From contig NC_079886.1 in the NCBI RefSeq assembly GCF_029227915.1, positions 10,747,501 to 10,811,500 on the forward strand: a DNA stretch of 64,000 bases, written 5' to 3'. Origin of the DNA: Hydractinia symbiolongicarpus. Its lineage: Eukaryota > Cnidaria > Hydrozoa > Anthoathecata > Hydractiniidae. The position numbers and the translations under genes were made by a program. Below are positions 1 to 12,000 of the stretch, in pieces (the stretch's first letter is position 1; every line of letters starts with the position of its first letter). The notes beneath the pieces are model-generated. The model was not told where the DNA came from. It worked only from the letters and a program-made list of their open reading frames with translations, and searched no databases.

Positions 1-3000
1 GCAGCATCTCGTTCAGTCACATCTATTTTTAACTTGAATCGATTCTCACCCTGATCTACACTCACACAAGATAACTTAGCACTGGAAAGAGTTTTCTTTG
101 TTTGCTCTTTTGTGTTAATTTTAACATTAGCTTGTGAAGTGTTACATAGATTATTTGTATCAATCAATTTCGGAATGCTGTTACTTGCAACTTCTTGAAC
201 AGCATTGTCTTTCTTCATGCTGAGCTGGTTTCCAATCTTTTGCGCGCCAGTGAAGGACATCTTAGGATTGGATAGAGATTTCTTTGATTGTTCTTTTGCG
301 TCCAGGTCAACATTAACGCGTGAAGTTGCGTAAAGGTTATCAGTGCCATCAACTAATTCGAAGATTTTGTTACTCGCAACCTCTATAACAGCACTATCTT
401 TCTTCAAGTTGTGTTGCTTTTCACTTTGTGTTGCACAAGTAGAAGACATCTTAGCCTTGGAAAGTGATTTCTTTGACTCCCTTCGACGTTTTTTGGTGTG
501 ACTAGTTGAAGCATTGGCCATAGCATTTCTTGACTTATTTATTTTAGAATTACTGAAGACAGAGGATGATCTACTGTTGCTAACTGATTTCCTTTTAACT
601 TCAACATTACTTTTAATGTTTTTCAATGACACCGATTTTTTAGTTTGCCCTTTGGGCATCGATGCATTGGAATCACTTGCTTTTTTAGTAGGCTCGGTAC
701 CTTTTTTGTGCGCTACCTTGTCGAGACTTTCATTTGTTTTATTTTTACCAACTTTAGATTTTGTATTGTAAATAGCGCTACTTTTACTAGGTGGACTTGA
801 TCGCCAAATAATTTGGTGAGATTTTATAACAGGTATTTCATTCGATGATATCCTAGTAGTGAGATTGGACACTACTTTTGTAGTTGAAACACTTTCAACA
901 TTTGAAGATGCTGATGTTGATGATTTAGATGGCACTGACCCATAACGTTCCAATTTAGAGCGATTTGACGTCCTCGCATTTTGTTTCGTTTCACTTCCAG
1001 GCAGTTTTGCTGGCGTGTTTAATACGCTATTCTCTTTAACCTCTTTATCTCTCGTCGTCAATTTCCCTTCAGATCTTTTATTTATTGTCGATAATCTTTC
1101 AAACACAGAGTTTGAAGAATTTGTTTTTGGACGGTTACGTACTTCAGATTCTTTTATGTTAACGGATGACATTCGATTTAAAGGTTTTGCATAGCTGGGT
1201 GTAGAATTCTGCGAAATGGTTATTAGTGAAGATTTTTCTCTCGTGCTTATATTGTCAGCTGAAATTTGTTTAATAGATTTTTTTATGACCGCTGATGACT
1301 TACTAGATGAATCTATTGATGGCTTGCTATTTTTTACGGTATTTCTATTGTAGGAGTTGGTCACACTGGCTTGGGTTAAATTTCTAACTTGTGCATTTGA
1401 CGAACTCTTATTCTCGAGGGACTTTTCGACATGCTTTTCAATTCTAACTTTAAAATTATCATGGAAATCTGTTGGAGCCTTTATTACCACCTCTTGTTCC
1501 TCAGTTATCATCATATCATCTCCAACAGTTGCATGCTCAATATGTTGACCAGTGCAACCGTCTTTAATTTCTACACACATCAGTGAAAGAGATTGTCTTA
1601 AAGCAGGTACGTTTTCTGACTCTGGTGATTTTAGTTGCGGGAGACGTATTTTATTAGAGGGAGACTTTAGTCTTGGCAAAGACGGTACGCTGGATTTTGA
1701 ATTAATATCAATTGGAGCAACAGAAAGTCTACTTCTTGTTGCTGATGAAACAACCTGCGGTAATTCAGTTCCCAAGTCAATATTGCTAACTTGCTTATTC
1801 GAATTTTTACCGATGTTTATCGAGTCTTTTCTTCCAGTTAGACAAACTTGACTTCCTGAATGTAATTCAGGAAGTATATATGAAGATTCGTTTGATAAGC
1901 TGCACAGCTCATTTTCCTGGTTTGGTATGGCGGAATAAAGACTGATCTGACAAGATGAACTAATTGCATCTGCTGATGTCATGGCGTTAGTTAAAGTCTC
2001 TGAAAAACATTGTACGATGTTAGATTGGATTGAAGAATACAAATCAAGTATTCCTGGAGGTGCTTCCTTCTTCTCCACGTGTTGATAAACTTCATTATCG
2101 TCACTTTTTTGTAACAATTTAGAATTTTCTACACTAAGTAGAGTCAAAAATTCACATTCTGTCGGATACTCTGACAAACTGTTTCGATCATTCCTTTCTT
2201 TCTCGTTTTCCTGCATGATTTTGGAAATCATTTCTGCTTCTGTCAATTCTGAAAGGTCTTCACTTGTATCTAGTTTCTCAACTTGACCGGTGATACTGTC
2301 AAGCTTTTTTATAAATTCTTTCGACCATTTTGTTTGTATTTCTAAGTCAGGACTTTTCACAGGCAGTTTAGGTCCATCAGCATTTTGTTCTCCATCTTTG
2401 ACATCTTCTTCTTCGCCTTCTTCTTCCTCTTCTTCCTCTATAATTAATTCGTGAGGTTTTTTGCTCTTGTTAAATTCCTCTACAATCTTTAGTTGAATAG
2501 ATGGAGGAAAGTACGGTGTAGCTCGTCTTTCCTTGGTAGCTGTATCATTTGTATTATTCTGCATGACTTCATCGATTTCAGCGCAGGATGCTTCCCCATG
2601 ACTATCCTCTTCGATATCACTAACATCATCAACATTGTCATTTGATTTACATGCAACTGGTTTAGGAGTTAAAGGTCGATTTCTAATTGACTCTCGCCTC
2701 TGTTGATTTGATAAACTTTGTCTTTCGGCTGTATTGATTGATTCCTGATTAAACTTGACCAGTACATTTGGATGCTTCTCAGAATCACCTTTTTTATTCC
2801 ATGCACTTATATTGCGGGATAAGGCGTTTAAAATCGCTTCATCTTTATACCCTAATATTTTTCCAGCTGACCCAATAACAACCATTGAAAATTTCAAAGC
2901 GAACGATTTTAACTTTTTATCTTCCATCAATAATTTAGAAGCACTTTTTTCTTCGCGAACAATTTTCACAGCTTTTCCCATAACAGTTGACACTAAATTT

Positions 3001-6000
3001 TTGGCATACAACTTTAAGTCGTTATTATCAACTCTATTTTCCTCCTTAACAATACCCAAGTCAAGGCTTGTTTGATGTATTGAGTCCTCGCAAAGTTTTC
3101 GAGAAACAAATTTAAGATCCTCGTGGTCACGTGTCTTTGATTGAAATACTGCTTCTTTAGCCACTTTCTGAATTTCCTGGTGATAACGTTTTGCGATATC
3201 TTGCAAGGATGCGTTATTAGGAGCAATGCCCAATGCAACTGAGATTTCATTGCTATCAAATCCAAGAGAAACAGCAGCGCTTATTAGTGATAATTTAGTA
3301 ATTTCTTTTGCAGATTCCATAATTTCCTCACTTTTTGATGCTTCCATTTCATTTTCTTTGATTCTTTCCACCATTTTTACACCAATAGTTTCATATATTT
3401 CGTCAGCTGAGTAATCCAAGTTTTTGTCATACAACTTTAAGTCGACATTTTCAACTCTATTTTCCTCCTTAACAATACCCAAGTCAAGGCTTGCTTGATG
3501 TATTGCATCCTCGCAAAGTTTTTGAGAAACAAATTCAAGATCCTTGTGGTCACGTGTCTTTGCTCCTTTAATATGTACTTCTTGATGTGATGGCTCGCAT
3601 AGATTTGATGAATATCGTCTTACTAAAAATTCAGAATCTTCTTTGTGTTGTAAATTTTTATGGTGCATATCTGCTTTACTTGTATCGGATAAAATGCAAT
3701 TCTGTATTGCATTTTGTGCAAGCAACTTTGCCCACTTGCGTATAGTTGCTTCATCTTGGTGAATCTTTTCGGGTCCTACCACATTAAGGACCTCTTCTTC
3801 AGAATATTTCAAAGAAAATGCAGCGTTTCTTAGAGCGTTGTGAGCTATAACTTTGAACGGTTCATCGTAATCACGAGAGCTCACTGGAGTTAAAGTAAAG
3901 GAAGAAGATTTATGTTGTGCATTTTGGTGTCGCTCTTCAATATCATGTACGAATGTATGACTTGATATTTTCTTCTCAAATCCTAGTTTCTTTGCTGCTT
4001 CACAGACTGCAGTTTTAGCAAGTTGTTTTGTGAGAGCTGTAAAACTGCTTTGTGTCGAAGAAAGTTCGTTACTTGACGAACGCGAAATGGACCAAGAAAA
4101 CGTTTCTACAGCCATTAAAGCTTCTTCTTGAGAGTAGCCAAGGTATATGGCTGCTTGAAATACTGCTTCTTTAGCCATTTTCTGAATTTCCTGGTGATAA
4201 CATTTTGCAATATCTTGCAAGGATGCGTTATTAGGAGCAGTGCCCAGTGCAACTGAGATTTCATTGCTATCAAATCCAAGATAAACAGCAGCGCTTATTA
4301 GTGATAATTTGGTAATTTCTTTTGCAGATTCCATAATTTCCTCACTTTTTATTGCTTCTAATTCATTTTCTTTGATTCTCTCCACCATTTTTACACCAAT
4401 AGTTTCATATATTTCGTCAGCTGAGTATCCCAAATCTTTTGCTGCATTGCCAAGTGATGCTTGAACAAGTGCTTGTGCTGCCACTGCAATTTTTTCACTC
4501 TCAGAATCGTCAATATTAACTGATGCAGCCGATACATTCGCAGACGTAAGCAATACAGGAACGTCATCGATTACGTGCACTAATGTGAACTTTGAATTAT
4601 CCTCGGTTGTTGATAGGACGTTGATATGACTATTTGTGCGACTTGGTATCACTAATATTTCATAGGAACTCTGCTTGGAAACTGAATCCTCATCACCCAA
4701 CACCTCCTCAGATTTATTGTCTGGCTGCTCTTCGTCACCTTTATTTGCATCAGCTTCAAATAGACACGGTAAATGCTCGTGACTACTTCTTGTATGCTGG
4801 ATGACCAACTCAGGTATTTCCATAATTTGTGAACTTTTACCGGCAAGATTTGGCACGATGGATTGTCTTTTTGACTCGTGGTACACATCAACAACGTCAT
4901 CAGGTTGAATATTTCCAAATGTAACAAAACTAATTTTTTGCTCGATGGGGTTTGTTTTCAAATGGGAGCTAACTTTGGATTCGATTGCATTATATGAAGT
5001 TATCGATTCTTTGCTATTTTCGTTTACCTGAGAAAATAAAAAGATAATGAAATTTAGTTTTATAGCATAAACCATACACTTTATTTTATAAACAATGTCA
5101 TATTTAAACAATCGCCCTCAAAAGTGTAAATTGAATTGGTCAAAATTTTATTCACTTCGACTTCTTCGGGAATGGTACTGTATTCTGTATGGAGTATTTG
5201 CAGAGGTATTAAAGTACTATCAATCGTTGAAAAAGATCAAAACAGTGCTGTTTGAAGAAAACCGGAAAGTTGTATATTTTTAAAGTAATATAAAATGATA
5301 TACGTCACTATGGCAGCCCAGAAACCACTTAAGCCTTAAAAAAAACGTAACCACGATCACCCACCCTGCAGAAAACGGGTTACACAATTGCAATTTTGAA
5401 GAATCCAATGAATTTTAAGCCTTACTAATTTGGTAATTGCACATAATTTCCTACCATTCTTTACAAATATGTTAAATTTTACTCGTTTGAAGATATGGTG
5501 GTTTTATTATAATCAAAAACTGTGCTGATCTGTTCTGTGATGACTATTCCCTAGAATTTTACTGACCTCAGCAGCAGTTTCTTTTTTCTTTCCCTTTTCT
5601 TCTTCTTCATTTCTTCTGTCGTCTTCTATTGAGTCACATTCCTCACATTCTTTATGGTCGTGCGACTAAAGATTGATATAAATACTGAGAAAAATGTTTA
5701 AGAACAAAAAACATAGATCACATTGGCACATTTTGATATGCAAATGCATGCGTGCTCTAGAATGGTGGGTGGCCTAGGGTTATGGAGGTCGCTTTTATAA
5801 TCCCAAGGTCCGTGGTTTGGTCCACAGCACGCGCGTGTTTGGGTTGGAGGGGATCAGCCACACTGCCAATTTTCTTAATAATTATTTTTCGCCACGCGGC
5901 GTAACTTTGATACAACTATAACACTTTCCCGCCAAAATCGGATTTTCGAGTAGAGCATTTTAATATCTGAAATATGTAAAACCCAAAAGATATGTTGAAT

Positions 6001-9000
6001 AACTTCCTTATTAGCTTTCAGGAACTTCAAACAGAATAGTAAAATTCGATCTAAAACTAATGTAATTTGATTTTAGACAGAATTTGGACAAATTTCGAGT
6101 TTCTGTTGACGTCACAAAAAGTGCTGGCATAAGAAAAGAATATCGCTGTCATTTTGTTCCTTTTATGTAATACTAGCCATAATTATATCAACTTTGATTT
6201 CATGATAACCCAGTATATATAAAGGTAAAGGAGCAAACATTCACGGAAAGTTTGGTGAAATTAGAGGATTTGGCAAACATCCAGCAAAATTATTTTTATT
6301 TGACGTCTGACAAATATAATTCCCGCCAAAATTACTATTTTGCGAGCTGCCATTGTTTTTAAAAACCATTAAATAATGCTAAGTAAGAAAATGAAAAAAA
6401 TTAAGTTGCCATCACAAGCACATAAGTGGAATATAAGATTAATTTAAGTGTCGCCGTTTGATAAACTTTTTTATTTTTTCCGCGAGCATTTGGTAAAAAC
6501 CACACATTTTAATTTAGGATCAAAGGCCTATGTAAAGAAATTACCTCCTTATTTTGCAACTTTTCCAACTCGTGTCTCTCTTCCTCAGTGAAACTTTCCA
6601 TGACTTGGTTAAGCAAGACCTTATCAACATCCCATGCACTTTTCCTTGATTTTGAATGACGCCGTCTATACATCCCAGCTTTTTGATCGTATTGTCTGTT
6701 TTGTCTGTAGTAATCAAGCAAAGCCTCACGTTCTTTTATGCATTTTAACTTTTCTCTCCATTTTTGTACTTCTTCTTCCTTCTTAGCTTCGATTCGACTG
6801 AGAAATTCACTCGCCTCTTCAAGATGGCGCATAGCATTGTTACGATTCTCTTGAGCATGTTGCAGCATGTAAGCTAAAAAACATTATCGACACTGATTGG
6901 GTACCATAGTTTTGGCCGTTTATAATTCATAAATTTGCCATATCAGAATGCAGCTTTTGCATCAAGTAGTCAAAATAAAGTGAGATATGTGTTATTAATT
7001 TTATGTCTTTTTTCCTACAAGCTCTTATTTTATTCATAACGATGTCAAGACTGTTTCAAACACATCCTGCTACTTAGACCATAATAAAAAACATTATCGT
7101 CTCGATAAATAAACGTCGTCTGTCTCGTTTTACCAACATGAACAGCATCACAATCCTTGAGGGATCCCGAAAATATTATTACATTGACTCTCTAGACATA
7201 TTTTGTCTGTAATGCGACAGTATACTACGTAGCGTGAAAATTAAACACAGAAGCGAATTTTTAGAAAAAGGAAAGATTTTTATCAAATTTATTGTTACCA
7301 CCCATGTCCGTAAAAAGTTATTTACCTCAACTAACAAATAGTTAAATATGATTACGATCACTACCCGTTGATGACAGATGTAGCCTAGAATAAACTCGCT
7401 TGCTTACGATATGTATTATATTTTTTGAGCATCTTCTCTTTAAAATAGCAACCGGGTCGCTAATTTGTGCTGATTAAAATAACTATACTTAGGGTATTTG
7501 CGATTAAGGAAGACCTGAGGACCAGCAAACCAGTGCATTTTTGCGCGGGCTGACGCTTAGTTCGAACTACAATGCTTGCTATACGACTGGCTGCTTGTCT
7601 GTGAACCAAAATGGTAGTTTCGAGTAGCGACGAGCGAATTCTCGTGGATTTTTCCACGTGCTAAAGAGTAGTATTTAGATAATTTCGTACCATCACTCCT
7701 TCGCCTTTCTCTTTGATAAACACTTTCTCTTCTACTGATGCTCTGTCTTCGTGCATACCCTTCATGTTCCCTTGCTTCTCGCTCTTCCTCCATTTTTTCT
7801 AAACAATATGACTGCTTCCTCTTCCATACCGTTTCAGTCTAGTAAAAATTAAAGTATTGTCTAAAAGTTTTGCTTTTGTAGAAAGCTGACGTAAAAGCAA
7901 AAGTCTTTCAGCATAACAAAGCCGACAAAGAAAATTTTCCAATGCGGATTTGTGATTTACTTGCAATAAGCTGAGCAAAAAGAATAAATTTCTTACCTTA
8001 ATACCGTGTTAAAAGTTCACGAAAAGGTCAAAGTAGCAAATGCGATATATTTTTAAGGAATTCTCCTAACGACTGCTGTAAATAATTAGTTTAACTATCT
8101 GCCCCACTAACAATAGAAAATAGATAATTACCCTCTTCTCTTTTTCTAGAAGCTTCTCCTGGTGTAAAGCATTGATACGTTCTTCTCTCTTTTTAATGCT
8201 TTCTTTCGAATCGAATAGTATTCGAATGCGTATCCTCTTACCCTAAGGAATGATAATTTATATACGTAAACTAATTCTATGCATCTTTTTATATGGAAAT
8301 GCTATATGAAGGCAGATGTAAGAAAAGGGTGAAGGCACAGCTAATTGCAGCCCATGTTTCTAATAACTTTAATAAGGCAAGTGCTTGCATGACGCAGACT
8401 TTCACTACTCCGCTTTTACTACTCCGATTTCACTACTCTGCTTTCACTACTGCGATTTCACTACTCCGATTTCACTACTTCGATTTCACTACTCCGCTTT
8501 TACTACTCCGATTTCACTACTCCGATTTCACTACTTCGATTTCACTACTCCGATTTCACTACTCCGCTTTTACTACTCCGATTTCACTACTCCGATTTCA
8601 CTACTCCGCTTTTACTACTCTGCTTTTACTACTCCGATTTTACTACTCCGATTTCACTACTCCGATTTCACTACTCCGATTTCACTACTCCGATTTCACT
8701 ACTCCGATTTCACTACTCCGATTTCACTACTCCGATTTCACTACTCCGATTTCACTACTCCGATTTCATTATTCTGATTTCACTACTCGGCTTTTACTGC
8801 TCTGCTTTTACTGCTCTGCTTTCACAACTTCTCTTTCGGACATCTTTTAAAGAATATTCTAGTGGATTTTGCACAGACAAAGGAGACAAAATTACCTTTA
8901 GGCGAAGAAAGGCTTAACAAGAGCTCCCCCTCCCCCACTCCCCGGTAATTTTTTTTTTTTGGGAGGGGAAATTCTATTTTGCTGCGTTGCAAAGCTTTGG

Positions 9001-12000
9001 TACTTACTGATCTTTAGATATTTTTCTTATGTTTAGGTTTCTACTTTTTAGCGGCTTAGATATTGGCTATTACTCGAAACTACCCCCTTCGATTCTTATT
9101 AAATCTTTTTTATCGACAAACTTTAACAACTTTCTTTAGGATTATGCTTAGAACTTAAAAATCACAACGAAACTTTACCTTATCAGGAGGAGTAAGTACC
9201 ATGTATAACCAGACTTCCTGATTATTTCGGATTTTACTCGATCATCCCGAACTTATATTTGTAAATATTTTAGCATTTTCTCATACGAAAACTGTAAACT
9301 ATGTAAAAACCGGAGGGTATGTTTAATAACTTTTATTAAACAAAATGTTTAAACTCAATTTAGCACCAAAGGGTATATCGGGGTATAAGCAAACAGTGTT
9401 ATTTTGGAAAAATTACAAAACTTTGATGCTGAAATCAAAGTTTTACCTTTAGCAACTAAGGGTAAAATTTATAATGAAGTTAGTTATAAAAAAACATGTA
9501 ACAAACTGTATAACGATGCATGTTAGCTGTTTCAGTATTTCTGAGTATAATCTTCCCTACTTCCTAGAACATCTTATTACACTTTAAAAAACATTTATAC
9601 CTCCTTTTCTTTTTCTCTGTATTGTTGTAGCTTAATTTCCCGGTCTTGATTTCTTTTCATTTTTCGTTGATCAAACATCCGGTTCATTTCGTTCTTCATT
9701 TTTTCGATGTACAACTCTTTTTCTTCCATATACTTTAAATACCTAACAGGTAATGGATTGATAAATAATCGATTGCTCAAATTAGTTTTGTGGAAACATT
9801 ATATGGAATTCGTACGTGTTGGGTATGGGAATAACACTTAAAATAAAACATAGCGAGAGTAAAAAATTTATGGTAAAATTGATAGAAACATTAGGCGCAC
9901 CTTTTCACAGGTGGCATTTGGTAAAAAACGAAGATCTAGTTTTTTTTTAACAACGCCACCTGTGAAAGAGTAATAAAGCTAACATAATATCCTAACGCGT
10001 TTCTAATACACACGGAAACCCAAATTTAAAAACAATAGATCAAGTTGTGAATAGGCCCAGGCGTTATTAGCACAACATGCTATCTATGCATTGAATTCGA
10101 GTCTATTTAAAATGTAAATTTCACAAACAAAATCGCATCGGCGCGAGCCAAAATTTTTGTTGTATTTGAAGCATTGCGTACTATAATCTAGTTATGTCTT
10201 CTGTCAATATAAGACAGTAGTTAATCACCACCGATGTGTCTGAACAATGTAAAATGAAACTGTGTAAAAACCTGAATAAACGAGACATTTTTCTCTCTAA
10301 ATTTTATATTCCGTATATTTTACTCGAAAATAAAAAGTAATATGACAAGTTCGTTTTTATAACAAACAGTAACTTACTTTTTGCGTTCCTGCTCTTTCTT
10401 TTTCAGTTTTTGATCGTACAATTGCTTCGCCCTTTCCTGACGCTGTTTACTAATTTGTGTCGCTTCGTGGTTTTTTGACGCTTTCTCTGTTTTGACTTGA
10501 TTGGCTTTTTGCAGGTGCCAGTCTTGGTCGATGGCATCTAATTTCAGTTTCCGAATCCATTGTCTGTAATCATTAAATTCTTTAATAGTGCACTTCACAT
10601 AACCATCCTTTGTTACCAAGCCTATTGACAGGACAAAGCATTTAACCATTTTTATATTGTACTGTTTAAAAACAAACTACAATTTTCAGCCTTGTGATTC
10701 TCAATGCGTCCAAGTCTATGTAAGTTTCAACCAATTCATTTCAAGCAGATTCTCTATATCTTAAAACGATAAATACAAGGGAAATATTTTTCCCTTGTAT
10801 TTATCGTTTTTTTTTAAGGGAAATATTTTTCCCTTGTATTTATCTCCTAAATTTGATTTTTTTTTTAATTTTTAACAAATGCCTTGTTTAGTAGATAGTA
10901 GAAAACAAGATCCATCATTTTTTAAACTATTGGTGACAGGTACAATAATAATATACGTTGTCTCTAGGACCTTGCATCATATATCAGGTATGTGTTTTAA
11001 AATATAATGAAAAGAAAACACTTCAAAACTTTTATAGCTTTTCGCAATTTTGAGTTCTTAAATACCCCGGTAAACGAAAAAAATTTGTCATACGAAAAAT
11101 AAGAAGGTACTACTTTGCAAATAATTGAGTAAAATGATTCCTAAGTCGTAAGAAATATTTCATACCAGACAGAAACAAAAATTCATGGTCATGGGTTCAT
11201 TGAACACGAATTATATGAAATTGATTCACACCCACCACCACCAAAAACCTTTCCCTCGGACAATGCCTAGCTTCATTAGCTAACTATGTGTTTTTGCCTT
11301 GAATACTATATAAAAACCTAACACTTTAATTGATTAAAAATTTAAAAACGAGTTAAAAATATTCATAGTTTACAAAATGAGGAAGTTGTTGTGGGCTTGT
11401 GAAAAAGTAATTTACCTATTTTGCCGCTTCAGAAATCCGAAAAGATATTAAATATTCTGCAAATTAACTAAACTCTATTTCCAGGGGAGACAGGCCACGG
11501 ATTACCAATTAAAAATTTTCGTTGCATTTTAAATAAAGTTAGAGAAAGAGGTGATTGGGTAATGCTGGGGAGGAGGAGGGATTAACTGGGGCAGGTGTTC
11601 TCCATGTAGCAATTGTCAAGGGGGAGTTATTCCAAGTAAGGAAAGTCCACTACATTTGTGATCTGCGTTCTTGGAATTAAAGGAAGCCTCGAACTTATAC
11701 TGAACTTTTACTAAGAAATAAATGTATACTCGTCATTACCTAATTTTAACAACAGACGATTAAATTTTGACTTTTAAAAAGAGAATTTCACCTTGTCGTT
11801 TCGATTAGCAAGCCCGTCCCAAACCCTGAAGTCATTTCTTTCTATCGGAATACCGAGGCTTTCGCCTTGTCGTCTTCAAGAGGAAGTTGTGATAACTTAA
11901 AAAAAGTTTTAAAGATTTATCCTTCGCGACATTAGCTTCAAGCTAATGTCGCAAAATATATTCACAAATTTTGGCGGAACTCTTTATGTTTGGAAAAATG

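Noticed and set aside
5095-5283. 62-codon plus-strand ORF
   Set aside because: It lies in an intron of the FSIP2-like gene, without conserved motifs or splice context.
8391-8829. CRISPR-like array
   Set aside because: The units are contiguous with no spacers, and the genome is eukaryotic.
8293-8850. 185-codon plus-strand frame with a 14-residue repeat
   Set aside because: It is produced by the 14-bp minisatellite within an intron of the minus-strand gene. All three frames stay open for the same reason.
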